Shown piece by piece: positions 1 to 6,305 of a stretch of 13,095 bases of DNA. Below the pieces are notes generated by a model. The model did no database searches. It was not told the origin of the DNA and was given only the letters and a program-made list of their open reading frames with translations. Made by a program: the position numbers and the translations under genes. Source of the stretch: Chamaesiphon sp. (GTDB lineage: Bacteria; Cyanobacteriota; Cyanobacteriia; Cyanobacteriales; Chamaesiphonaceae); NCBI GenBank assembly GCA_026785875.1, contig JAJAZF010000354.1, positions 1 to 13,095 of the forward strand, written 5' to 3'. Position 1 is the first letter of the stretch; each line of letters begins with the position of its first letter.

Positions 1-219
1 ACTAATGGTACTGGCAAAAATGCCGCGATCGGATTAGGAGAAGTAGGTAAAACCGGAACGACAGATGATAACGTGGATTTGTGGTTTATCGGCTTTATTC
101 CCGATCGCCAAGTAGTCACTGGCGTTTGGTTGGGCAATGATAATAATTCACCCACCAAGGGAAGTAGCGCACAGGCAGCTCAATTATGGGGTAATTATAT
201 GGGTTCAGTTTATAAGTGA
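1..219 (+). CDS. Penicillin-binding protein, C-terminal end of transpeptidase domain (partial)
   Basis: This frame is open from base 1 to TGA at 217-219 and gives the last 72 residues of a protein that begins outside the window. It contains the KTGTT box (residues 18-22 of the fragment), the third conserved motif (KTG[T/S]) of the serine transpeptidase fold. It is followed by the typical D-x-W-F-I-G-F stretch and V-x-G-V-W-L-G-N-D of class A bifunctional penicillin-binding proteins. Such proteins cross-link peptidoglycan on the outer face of the cytoplasmic membrane. The fragment ends shortly after the Q-L-W-x-x-Y-M segment with no long C-terminal extension. The SxxK and SxN motifs and any glycosyltransferase domain would lie upstream and cannot be seen, so the exact class is inferred. 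A hairpin follows 61 bases after the stop. Confidence 0.88.
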   Translation, partial: TNGTGKNAAIGLGEVGKTGTTDDNVDLWFIGFIPDRQVVTGVWLGNDNNSPTKGSSAQAAQLWGNYMGSVYK

Positions 220-280
220 GCTTGGCAATTTTATTGTGAGTGGCTCTTACACAATCTAGTTAAGTTATCCCTCGATTGAT

Positions 281-316
281 AAAGTTAGGGACAATTCATG
301 AATTATCCCTAACTTT
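281..316 (+). terminator. Strong hairpin after the penicillin-binding protein gene, probable terminator
   Basis: AAAGTTAGGGA (281-291) pairs with TCCCTAACTTT (306-316). After one C/A mismatch the stem continues into AATTCATGAATT (293-304). The stem is long, but only a short T run follows on either strand (TTTT on +, TTT on -), so efficiency is uncertain. It lies between the PBP stop and the left end of the insertion sequence. Before that insertion it would also have lain just beyond the convergent GDSL hydrolase gene, so it may have been a shared bidirectional terminator. Confidence 0.55.
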
Positions 317-348
317 TAGAAAGAGATATTTTAACGGAACAGCGAAAG

Positions 349-377
349 TCCCCACCCTCAGCGAAGCGCGGTGGGGA
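349..377 (+). repeat. Left-end subterminal hairpin of the insertion sequence
   Basis: TCCCCACC (349-356) pairs perfectly with GGTGGGGA (370-377) around a 13-base loop, CTCAGCGAAGCGC. AAAG sits immediately 5' of the stem, as in the left end of IS608, where TnpA binds the hairpin as single-stranded DNA. The loop closely matches that of the right-end hairpin, which supports pairing the two as ends of one element. Confidence 0.6.
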
Positions 378-391
378 TGGATAGAGAGTGA

Positions 392-462
392 GGCGACGAT
401 TGCCCGTCCCACAAGACTCAGAATCTTTAGATCGAGGGAGATGGGACGGGCATGTTGTCGCC
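392..462. repeat. Long imperfect inverted repeat upstream of tnpB
   Basis: TGCCCGTCCCA (401-411) and TGGGACGGGCA (442-452) are perfect 11-bp inverted arms around a 30-base loop. Outside them GGCGAC (392-397) pairs with GTCGCC (457-462) across small unpaired gaps. The structure lies inside the predicted insertion sequence, about 75 bases before the tnpB start, and is separate from the left-end hairpin. Its role is unknown. It could sequester the tnpB leader or limit read-through transcription from outside. Confidence 0.55.
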
Positions 463-538
463 CACAAATTCCTTGCTTTTTCTTTGCTTTCTCCTTGCTC
501 ATCATCTATAGTATTATCAACAACCTTAGTTAATGATA

Positions 539-1744
539 ATGTATCAGGCTTACAAATTCCGACTATACCCAACAGCCGAACAGCAGCAATATTTTGCTGG
601 TGCCTTCGGCTGTGCGCGTTGGTTCTGGAACCATAGCCTAAATCTTTGTCAGGAAACATATAAAGCTACTGGTAAAGGGCTAAGTCGGGGTGCGATTCAA
701 GGATTGCTCCCTAATCTCAAAAAGGAATATCCTTGGATGAAGAAAGGTGCTTATTCGCAATCTTTGCAGGTTGTTGCACTAAATCTGTCTGTTGCCTATC
801 AGAACTTCTTTGAGAAAAAAGCCGGATTTCCTAGCTTCAAATCAAAGCACGGTCGGCAGTCTGTTAGTTATCCTCAGAATGTCAAATTAAGCGAGAAATT
901 TATCAAGCTACCAATCATTGGAGAGATTGCTTGTAAAGTTCATCGAACTTTTGATGGGACTATCAAAACCGTCACGATCTCTAAAAATCCAGATGGTTCG
1001 TATTTTGCTTCTATATTGGTTGACGATGGAAGTGGCGACATAGATTGCAGTACTGATGGTAAGGCAATCGGACTGGATGTAGGCTTGATTGATTTCTGTG
1101 TAACCAGTGATGGTAGTAAGTATAAAAACCCTCGCCATCTCAAAAAGCACAGTAGAAATCTCAAACGTAAACAGCAGAAACTTAGTCGCAAACAGAAAGG
1201 GAGTAAAGCTAGATATCAAGCCAGAAGATTAGTGGCTAAAGTCCACTCTAAGATCAAACGAGTTCGCGAAGATTTTCTACACAAACTATCCCGCAAGATA
1301 GTAGACGATAACCAAGTCATTGCAGTAGAGGATCTCAACGTCAAAGGTATGGTACGCAACCACTGTTTAGCTAAAGCGATTAGCGATGCTGGCTGGGGAA
1401 TGTTCGGTACAATGCTCAAGTACAAAGCTGAAAAAGATGGTAAAACCTATATTGAGGTTGACCGATTTTTTCCTAGTTCTAAAACTTGTAATCATTGCCT
1501 TCACAAAGTATCTGAAATGCCTTTGGATGTTCGTCATTGGGACTGTCCTCACTGTAAAAACAGGAACGATCGCGATACGAATGCCGCGAAAAATATCAGA
1601 GATGAAGCCTTGCGGTTTTTGGCATTAGGAACTAGTGCTGCTGCCAGTGGAGGGAGTGTAAGTCGTGGTGGCAAGATTTCGGTCTTGTCGGACGCTGTTC
1701 CCCTTGAATCTGGAAGCTACCCGCTCAGCGTAAGCGGCGGGTAG
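539..1744 (+). CDS. tnpB: TnpB, RNA-guided nuclease of an IS200/IS605-type element
   Basis: A 401-residue TnpB (OrfB/IS1341 type). The N-terminus MYQAYKFRLYPT is the family signature and sets the start at 539; ATG at 533 would add only two residues. The RuvC-like catalytic acidic residues are visible: Asp180 (in GLDVGLIDF), Glu264 (in VEDLNVKGM) and Asp346 (in NDRDTNAAKNI). Between the last two is a zinc-finger with Cys317, Cys320, Cys336 and Cys339. A very basic stretch at about residues 200-240 (RNLKRKQQKLSRKQ) fits RNA binding. Characterised TnpB proteins cut DNA under the guidance of an omega RNA made from the element's right end, which favours retention of the element. The frame is intact with all catalytic residues, so it is probably functional. 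No Shine-Dalgarno site is evident. The stop codon lies inside the right-end hairpin. Confidence 0.93.
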   Translation: MYQAYKFRLYPTAEQQQYFAGAFGCARWFWNHSLNLCQETYKATGKGLSRGAIQGLLPNLKKEYPWMKKGAYSQSLQVVALNLSVAYQNFFEKKAGFPSFKSKHGRQSVSYPQNVKLSEKFIKLPIIGEIACKVHRTFDGTIKTVTISKNPDGSYFASILVDDGSGDIDCSTDGKAIGLDVGLIDFCVTSDGSKYKNPRHLKKHSRNLKRKQQKLSRKQKGSKARYQARRLVAKVHSKIKRVREDFLHKLSRKIVDDNQVIAVEDLNVKGMVRNHCLAKAISDAGWGMFGTMLKYKAEKDGKTYIEVDRFFPSSKTCNHCLHKVSEMPLDVRHWDCPHCKNRNDRDTNAAKNIRDEALRFLALGTSAAASGGSVSRGGKISVLSDAVPLESGSYPLSVSGG

Positions 1745-1752
1745 TAGTTCAC
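1610..1752 (+). ncRNA. Probable omega RNA scaffold at the tnpB 3' end (5' limit approximate)
   Basis: In studied IS200/IS605 elements the TnpB guide RNA comes from the 3' part of tnpB and ends at the right end of the element, with the guide taken from flanking DNA. Here the last part of tnpB and the right-end hairpin occupy that position. The guide would start at about 1753 (GCACTTTCCACTAATT), inside the neighbouring GDSL hydrolase gene. The position is inferred from family knowledge; only the terminal hairpin is seen directly, and the 5' boundary is a guess. Confidence 0.4.
1717..1744 (+). repeat. Right-end subterminal hairpin of the insertion sequence
   Basis: CTACCCGC (1717-1724) pairs perfectly with GCGGGTAG (1737-1744) around TCAGCGTAAGCG. 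GAAG precedes the stem and TAGTTCAC follows it, giving the layout guide-hairpin-cleavage site expected of a right end. The TAG stop of tnpB is the last three bases of the stem. Confidence 0.65.
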
Positions 1753-2735
1753 GCACTTTCCACTAATTCTTTATCTGTTAGCTTGGATAATTTGAGTTTA
1801 CGTTTGAAAGCGACCGCCGATCCAAACGCCATGAGCGACCCCAACATCGTCATCGGTTCGGGGACAGGTGTAGGTGAGACAGTTTGAAATGCTAGATCGC
1901 CAATTAGCCGATGTGTGGCGGTGGTTGGATGAATATTATCCCAAAAAAGATAGGTATCGGGGTTCGGACAACCAACTAACAAGCATCCATCTGTGGCATT
2001 ATTAAACCCCACAATGCTGGGATTGGCAACAACTTGCTTAAATAACGAATTAACATCAAGTAAGCTCAATTTGACACTAGAATTAGCTTGACTCAAACTA
2101 TCGATACTTGCCGCTAAAGCAGTATTATGCAATAGGGTTAGGGTATCAAGACCCGTAGCAATAGTCGGATCGTTGCGAGTGCTAGGCAGCTTACCTAAAT
2201 CTGGTAAGTTAAAGACCAAAATATTTTTGGCTTGGCGTGTTTGAATTAAAGTATCGATCTCACTAGCCAAATTGCCAACTGGTACGCCTGGATCTGTTGT
2301 CGTCCCTGCCAAATAATCATTGGCTCCCCCCCAAATTACGTACAGGGCATTGGGATCGCTAATCTCAGCAGCAGGATTGCCAGGATTTACCTGTTGTTGG
2401 ATGCCCACGAAACTAGGCGATAAAGCCTGCCCAGTATTAAATGTACCAGTCGTGGCACCACCGATCGCAAAGTTAGTATTCGGATTGGTAGCTATGTCCA
2501 ATCTGTTGGCGAGGTATTCAACCCAAATCGGCCCGTTGGAAAACCTGCCACCGCCATTATCGTAAGCTGGAAATTTGAATTGTGCGGGAAGAGTACTTGT
2601 GGCTGCGGCGGCTCGCCCTAGATCGGAAAGACTATCTCCGTAGACTACTATTTGACTAAAAGTTGCGGCGATCGCCCGAACAGGAACTAGACTAGCGGCA
2701 ATAATTAATCCACAAACGATTGAAAATCTTTTCAT
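1749..2735 (-). CDS. Exported SGNH/GDSL-type hydrolase with PEP-CTERM sorting signal
   Basis: A 328-residue protein of the GDSL lipase/esterase family. An N-terminal signal peptide (basic MKR, hydrophobic core, A-x-A near residues 21-24) precedes block I, YGDSLSD, with nucleophile Ser35. Block III is seen as GGANDYL, and the C-terminal catalytic Asp and His lie in WDNIHPTTATH. The tail has VPEP, a short hydrophobic helix and the basic cluster FKRKLK. This is a PEP-CTERM signal, processed by an exosortase in other bacteria, so the enzyme is probably exported and anchored or released at the surface. Its substrate (lipid or carbohydrate ester) cannot be told. The TGA stop (1751-1749) falls within the last bases of the adjacent insertion sequence, so the extreme C-terminus may have been altered by that insertion. 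Confidence 0.9.
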   Translation of the reverse strand: MKRFSIVCGLIIAASLVPVRAIAATFSQIVVYGDSLSDLGRAAAATSTLPAQFKFPAYDNGGGRFSNGPIWVEYLANRLDIATNPNTNFAIGGATTGTFNTGQALSPSFVGIQQQVNPGNPAAEISDPNALYVIWGGANDYLAGTTTDPGVPVGNLASEIDTLIQTRQAKNILVFNLPDLGKLPSTRNDPTIATGLDTLTLLHNTALAASIDSLSQANSSVKLSLLDVNSLFKQVVANPSIVGFNNATDGCLLVGCPNPDTYLFWDNIHPTTATHRLIGDLAFQTVSPTPVPEPMTMLGSLMAFGSAVAFKRKLKLSKLTDKELVESA

Positions 2736-2878
2736 TTGGATCTCTGGGTAAAGATTGGAAGATTATCTGATGTGACAAAAGTACTCTCACGATCCTAGCT
2801 TAGTAGTACCCAAATCCAGAGCGTGTAGTCACAAATCGTAATTGTGGTGATTTGGCTAATATCGATCGCAATTGAATT

Positions 2879-2912
2879 AAAAAAGAGAGCAGAAAATTAA
2901 TTTTCTGCTCTC
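2879..2912 (-). terminator. Rho-independent terminator of the rbc operon
   Basis: GAGAGCAGAAAA (2885-2896) pairs perfectly with TTTTCTGCTCTC (2901-2912) around a TTAA loop. On the minus strand the stem is followed by six T residues (the A run at 2879-2884). It lies 54 bases beyond the rbcS stop, which marks the end of the rbcL-rcbX-rbcS transcript. Confidence 0.85.
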
Positions 2913-2966
2913 CAAATAAATATTAGTTCCAAAAACTTAGAACTATCACTAGTTCACTTTCCCAAT

Positions 2967-3287
2967 CTATGGTTTGTGAACGATGAAGCTCAATACTTGG
3001 CACTGTTTGATGTTGTCAAAACCAACAACACGAACGTAACAATGACCGTATTCACTCCGGCAAGCACGAACTTCAGCTAAGATTTCGTTAGTGGTAGTCG
3101 CGTTGAATAATGGCAACTTCCAGAGTGTCCAGTAGTGCTGGGTAGGCTCAGATTCTTTACTGAACTCAACACCAGGAATGTATCCTTGATCGAGCATGTA
3201 TTGAAGCTGCTTGGCAATTTGAGCATCGCTCAATGGTGGCAAGTAGGAAAAAGTCTCAAAGCGACGTTCAAAAGATAAAGTTTGCAT
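2967..3287 (-). CDS. rbcS: Ribulose-1,5-bisphosphate carboxylase small subunit
   Basis: A 106-residue RbcS of the cyanobacterial form IB type. Recognisable segments are ERRFETFSYLPPLSDAQI, the Q-x-x-Y-M-L-D-Q-G-Y-I-P-G region, HYWTLWKLPLF, and the C-terminal YVRVVGFDN and CQVLSFIVHKP. Eight copies cap the RbcL octamer in the carboxysome and are needed for full carboxylase activity. Length is normal for the family and no carboxysome-type repeats are attached. It is the last gene of the operon, 59 bases after rcbX. The start codon is clear, but no good Shine-Dalgarno site precedes it. Confidence 0.97.
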   Translation of the reverse strand: MQTLSFERRFETFSYLPPLSDAQIAKQLQYMLDQGYIPGVEFSKESEPTQHYWTLWKLPLFNATTTNEILAEVRACRSEYGHCYVRVVGFDNIKQCQVLSFIVHKP

Positions 3288-3346
3288 TTCTATTTGCTCT
3301 ACGGCTAAATATAGTTGAGATGAGGATGTATCTTGGTAACTATGAG

Positions 3347-3727
3347 TTACTCAGATGATGATTCGAGATGACTGCTCGGCTCGATAATGGATAGCTGCGA
3401 TAGCTTCTCTAGCTGTTGCTTGCGATGCTGACTGTTCTTGTGCTTGATATCATGAGACACCATCTCGGGCAGATCGTCCATGATTTCTTCGACTAGATAC
3501 TCCCTCACCGTCATAATTCGGAAGGCTAACTCCTGGTTTTCTGCCAGGAGTGCGAGTAAATAGACTTCGCCATCTTGAAGAATCGATCGACTGGAGAAGC
3601 TGTGCAACCACCGTGCGAGGGTGGGATTTGTCTCCATCAATTGAGCCAGAACAGTCTGCACCGCTTGATAAGTCAAGTAGCTAGAGATTACTTTGGTCGT
3701 AGCTTTGGCAACTTGTTTGCGATCCAT
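3347..3727 (-). CDS. rcbX: Rubisco assembly chaperone RcbX (RbcX)
   Basis: A 126-residue RbcX-type chaperone. Family landmarks are KATTKVISSYLTYQAVQTVLAQL, ETNP, FSSRSILQDGEVYLLALL, LAFRIMTVREYL, DLPEMV and the N-x-QHRKQQLEKLSQL helix. RcbX dimers clamp the C-terminal peptide of newly folded RbcL and promote assembly of the RbcL8 core. The matching peptide (EIKFEFE) is present in the RbcL of this operon. I chose the ATG at 3727 because MDRKQVAKATTK aligns with the usual N-terminus; an in-frame ATG at 3772 would add 15 residues unlike the family. The C-terminal tail after the last helix is Ser/Glu-rich and probably disordered. The gene sits between rbcL and rbcS, the usual cyanobacterial order. 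Confidence 0.94.
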   Translation of the reverse strand: MDRKQVAKATTKVISSYLTYQAVQTVLAQLMETNPTLARWLHSFSSRSILQDGEVYLLALLAENQELAFRIMTVREYLVEEIMDDLPEMVSHDIKHKNSQHRKQQLEKLSQLSIIEPSSHLESSSE

Positions 3728-3786
3728 TATCCAAAGGTGAAGAGATTGGGAATAGTGACTAGCGATCGGCATTAACTACTAATTCG

Positions 3787-3814
3787 CTATCAACTATCAA
3801 CTATCAACTATCAA
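3787..3814. repeat. Heptamer tandem repeat, 4 x CTATCAA, between rbcL and rcbX
   Basis: Four perfect copies of the 7-bp unit CTATCAA lie directly downstream of the rbcL stop (3821-3823 on the minus strand) and ahead of rcbX. The array resembles the short tandemly repeated repetitive (STRR) heptamers known from cyanobacteria. It would be transcribed as part of the rbc mRNA; any role is unknown. Confidence 0.85.
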
Positions 3815-3820
3815 CTGTTT

Positions 3821-5251
3821 TTACAGAGTATCCATTGCTTCAAACTCAAACTTGATTTCTTTCCAAAGTTCGAGGGCAACAGCTAGTTCTGGCGACCATT
3901 TACCAGCTTCACGGAGGATATCGCCACCTTCACGCATCAGGTTACGACCTTCGTTACGTGCTTGGATACAAGCTTCGAGTGCGACGCGGTTTGCCATTGC
4001 ACCAGGAGCGTTACCCCAAGGGTGTCCAGCAGTACCACCACCAAATTGGAGGCAAGAATCATCGCCGAAGATTTCGACTAGTGCAGGCATGTGCCAAACG
4101 TGGATACCACCAGAAGCAACAGGCATGACACCAGGCATAGAAGCCCAATCTTGGGTGAAGAAAATACCGCGTGAGCGATCTTCTTCTACATAGTTTTCAC
4201 GCATTAGGTCAACAAAACCCATGGTGATACCTTTTTCGCCTTCGAGTTTACCTACAACGGTACCAGAGTGAAGGTGATCGCCACCAGACATCCGTAGGCA
4301 TTTCGCAAGCACGCGGAAGTGGATACCGTGATTTTTTTGACGATCGATTACTGCGTGCATTGCGCGGTGAATGTGCAGTAATACGCCGTTGGCACGACAC
4401 CATTTAGCTAGGGAAGTGTTGGCAGTAAAACCACCAGTGAGGTAGTCGTGCATGATGATCGGAGTGCCGATTTCTTTGGCGAACTCTGCACGTTCCATCA
4501 TTTCTTCGCAGGTAGGCGCAGTCACGTTGAGGTAGTGACCTTTGATTTCGCCAGTTTCTGCTTGGGATTTTTCGATCGCTTCTTGAACGAACAAGAAACG
4601 GTCGCGCCAACGCATGAAGGGTTGTGAGTTGATGTTCTCGTCATCTTTGGTGAAGTCTAGACCACCACGAAGAACTTCATAAACTGCCCGACCATAGTTT
4701 TTAGCCGACAGACCGAGTTTAGGTTTGATCGTACAACCTAGTAACGGACGACCATATTTATTTAATTTATCGCGCTCTACGGTAATCCCGTGAGGAGGAC
4801 CTTGGAAGGTCTTGAGATAAGCAACTGGAATACGTAAATCTTCTAAACGTAATGCCCGAATCGCTTTGAAACCAAATACGTTACCTACTAATGAGGTAAG
4901 CATGTTGGTAACAGAACCTTCTTCAAATAAATCTAAAGGATAGGCAATAAAGCAAAAATATTGGTTGTCTTCACCTTGAACTGGCTCGATGTGGTAACAA
5001 CGACCTTTGTACCGATCCAAGTCGGTGAGCAAGTCAGTCCAAACAGTCGTCCAGGTACCTGTGGAAGATTCAGCGGCTACAGCAGCACCAGCTTCTTCTG
5101 CGGGTACTCCAGGTTGAGGAGTCATCCGAAAAGCTGCGAGTAAGTCTGTGTCTTTGGGGGTATAGTCAGGAGTGTAGTAAGTTAAACGATAGTCTTGTAC
5201 ACCAGCCTTGTACCCAGTCTTGGCCTGAGTTTGAGTTTGCGCGTAAGCCAT
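3821..5251 (-). CDS. rbcL: Ribulose-1,5-bisphosphate carboxylase/oxygenase large subunit (form IB)
   Basis: A full-length 476-residue RbcL. It catalyses CO2 or O2 addition to ribulose-1,5-bisphosphate, the entry step of the Calvin cycle, in the carboxysome. The carbamylated lysine and magnesium ligands are in GLDFTKDDENINSQPF (Lys202, Asp204, Glu205), and the loop 6 lysine is Lys335 in GTVVGKLEGE. GGFTANTSLA, HIHRAMHAV and SGGIHVWHMPALVEIFGDD are also present. The C-terminus EIKFEFEAMDTL carries the RcbX-binding peptide. The sequence is of the cyanobacterial/green type. It is the first gene of rbcL-rcbX-rbcS. AGGA (minus strand, 5260-5257) sits five bases before the ATG as a ribosome binding site. 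Confidence 0.99.
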   Translation of the reverse strand: MAYAQTQTQAKTGYKAGVQDYRLTYYTPDYTPKDTDLLAAFRMTPQPGVPAEEAGAAVAAESSTGTWTTVWTDLLTDLDRYKGRCYHIEPVQGEDNQYFCFIAYPLDLFEEGSVTNMLTSLVGNVFGFKAIRALRLEDLRIPVAYLKTFQGPPHGITVERDKLNKYGRPLLGCTIKPKLGLSAKNYGRAVYEVLRGGLDFTKDDENINSQPFMRWRDRFLFVQEAIEKSQAETGEIKGHYLNVTAPTCEEMMERAEFAKEIGTPIIMHDYLTGGFTANTSLAKWCRANGVLLHIHRAMHAVIDRQKNHGIHFRVLAKCLRMSGGDHLHSGTVVGKLEGEKGITMGFVDLMRENYVEEDRSRGIFFTQDWASMPGVMPVASGGIHVWHMPALVEIFGDDSCLQFGGGTAGHPWGNAPGAMANRVALEACIQARNEGRNLMREGGDILREAGKWSPELAVALELWKEIKFEFEAMDTL

Positions 5252-5413
5252 AAATTTCCTAACCTTCAGGAACCAGTTGAGATTTCTTGTTAAAACTAAC
5301 TATATCAGTAAGTGCATAAGTTTTGGTTCCGATCTTTTGACGATCGTGATAAGAGGATTTTATATGTGTACCATCGACGGGGATCTATACACCCACAGCG
5401 GTTATGGCACATT
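5252..5413 (-). promoter_or_regulatory. rbcL: rbc operon leader and promoter region
   Basis: This is the stretch between the infC terminator and the rbcL start, so it should hold the rbc promoter on the minus strand. A TATAAA-like hexamer (minus strand, 5364-5359) is a possible -10 box, but there is no convincing -35 box at the right spacing. That would leave a leader of roughly 100 bases. I could not identify a clear NtcA-type GTA-N8-TAC site. The promoter position is inference. Confidence 0.4.
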
Positions 5414-5444
5414 AAAAAGGTGGTTAGATAAGTATCTAACCACC
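5414..5444 (-). terminator. Rho-independent terminator of infC
   Basis: GGTGGTTAGATA (5419-5430) and TATCTAACCACC (5433-5444) form a perfect 12-bp inverted repeat with only AG between them. On the minus strand the stem is followed by five T residues (the A run at 5414-5418). It lies about 110 bases beyond the infC stop and upstream of the rbcL leader, so it separates the two transcripts. Confidence 0.82.
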
Positions 5445-5554
5445 AATAATTAAGATTTGAAAATGTTATTTTTTGTTAACTTACTGCTTTGCTTTCGTCA
5501 GCACTTCAGAGGTGAAATCAATCTGTCACCTTGCGGTAGTAGATCGCAGATCGA

Positions 5555-6097
5555 CTAGACTTTCTTGGGCGAAAGTAACATCATCATGTTACGTCCCTCT
5601 TTTTTGGGAAACTGCTGAACTTCAGCTATTTCCTGGAGGTCGTTTGCCATCCGTCTGAGGACTTTTTCGGCTAGATCGCTATGTTGGATCTCACGTCCGC
5701 GAAATGTGATGGTAGCTTTGACTTTATCGCCAGATTTAATAAATCGATCGGCTTGACTAACTCGCACTTGGTAGTCATGTTCCTCGATCGTGTACCGCAT
5801 TTTGACTTCTTTGACTTCCGCAGTATGCTGCTTCTTCTTCGCTTCGCGAGCTTTCTTTTCTAGTTCAAACTTATATTTCCCGTAGTCCATAATCCGACAT
5901 ACAGGTGGATCGGCTTTGTCACTGACAAGCACTAAATCCAGTCCGTTCTCATCGGCAATCCCCTGCGCCTCTTGAGGCGTGAGAATGCCTAGCTGTTCGC
6001 CATCGGTACCGATGACGCGAATTTGTGGAAACCGGATACGTTCGTTGATTTGAGGAAGATCGCGGGTGCGTCTTTTTTCGATGATGGGGGATTTAAT
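5555..6097 (-). CDS. infC: Translation initiation factor IF-3, probable AUU start
   Basis: A 180-residue IF-3, counted from the proposed start. The N-domain reads RTRDLPQINERIRFPQIRVI and continues through LVLVSDKADPPVCRIMDYGKYKFE to a Lys-rich linker. The C-domain carries VKMRYTIEEHDYQVRV, DKVKATITFRGREIQH and the terminal KKEGRNMMMLLSPKK. IF-3 binds the 30S subunit, prevents premature 50S joining and checks the start codon. The only in-frame ATG lies deep in the N-domain (5932) and would remove about 55 conserved residues. Upstream the frame is open to an in-frame TAG with no ATG, GTG or TTG. ATT at 6097-6095 is two codons before the position of the usual Met (I-K-S-P-I-I-E-K against M-P-V-I-E-K, from memory of other cyanobacteria). 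AUU is the start of E. coli infC, where IF-3 represses its own synthesis. ATA and ATC codons nearby are alternatives. Confidence 0.93.
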   Translation of the reverse strand: MKSPIIEKRRTRDLPQINERIRFPQIRVIGTDGEQLGILTPQEAQGIADENGLDLVLVSDKADPPVCRIMDYGKYKFELEKKAREAKKKQHTAEVKEVKMRYTIEEHDYQVRVSQADRFIKSGDKVKATITFRGREIQHSDLAEKVLRRMANDLQEIAEVQQFPKKEGRNMMMLLSPKKV

Positions 6098-6141
6098 AGC
6101 TATGGGATTTTCTGGTGGGTAAGTGGTCTGGTTATCCTCAA

Positions 6142-6157
6142 TTACAGCTAGCTGTAA
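6142..6157. promoter_or_regulatory. 16-bp perfect palindrome upstream of infC
   Basis: TTACAGCTAGCTGTAA is a perfect palindrome 45 bases upstream of the proposed infC start, in the divergent region shared with the alpha/beta hydrolase gene. Its symmetry and position suit a dimeric regulator binding site or a small mRNA hairpin. No known operator is recognised. Confidence 0.35.
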
Positions 6158-6305
6158 AATCAGTCTAAACTAGATAACTAAATGTTATTTAGCTTGATAC
6201 TACTATTTTACCCAAGATCTGAAGATTGGGAACGAAAGTTAATATTTTTTAAGCTTATGTAACCTTTTTAAGGTATTGAGGACTGACAGGCATTTAGGAG
6301 ACTGT

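Larger units (their letters stand above)
336..1752 (+). mobile_element. IS200/IS605-family insertion sequence carrying only tnpB
   Basis: The element contains one tnpB gene flanked by imperfect palindromes typical of this family. The left hairpin (349-377) and right hairpin (1717-1744) share the loop sequence CTCAGCG(T)AAGCG. AAAG (345-348) directly abuts the left stem and GAAG (1713-1716) directly abuts the right one, the positions of the guide tetranucleotides in IS608-type elements. From these I infer left cleavage after TTAAC (331-335) and right cleavage after TCAC (1749-1752); both boundaries are predictions. No terminal inverted repeats or target duplication are expected in this family and none are seen. 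No tnpA (Y1 HUH transposase) is present, so movement would need TnpA in trans. Confidence 0.7.

Noticed and set aside
276..533. Small open frames on both strands between the PBP gene and tnpB
   Set aside because: They overlap the hairpins and left end of the insertion sequence, have no recognisable protein features and conflict with one another.
3347..3772. rcbX starting at 3772
   Set aside because: The first 15 residues are unlike RcbX; the ATG at 3727 matches the usual N-terminus.
5555..5932. infC as a 125-residue protein from the ATG at 5932
   Set aside because: It would lose most of the conserved N-domain, and the upstream frame clearly encodes DLPQINERIRF and following family residues.
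6276..6305. TTG at 6276 as start of the alpha/beta hydrolase
   Set aside because: ATG at 6306 has AGGAG five bases upstream; the TTG has no ribosome binding site and adds ten residues unlike the family.
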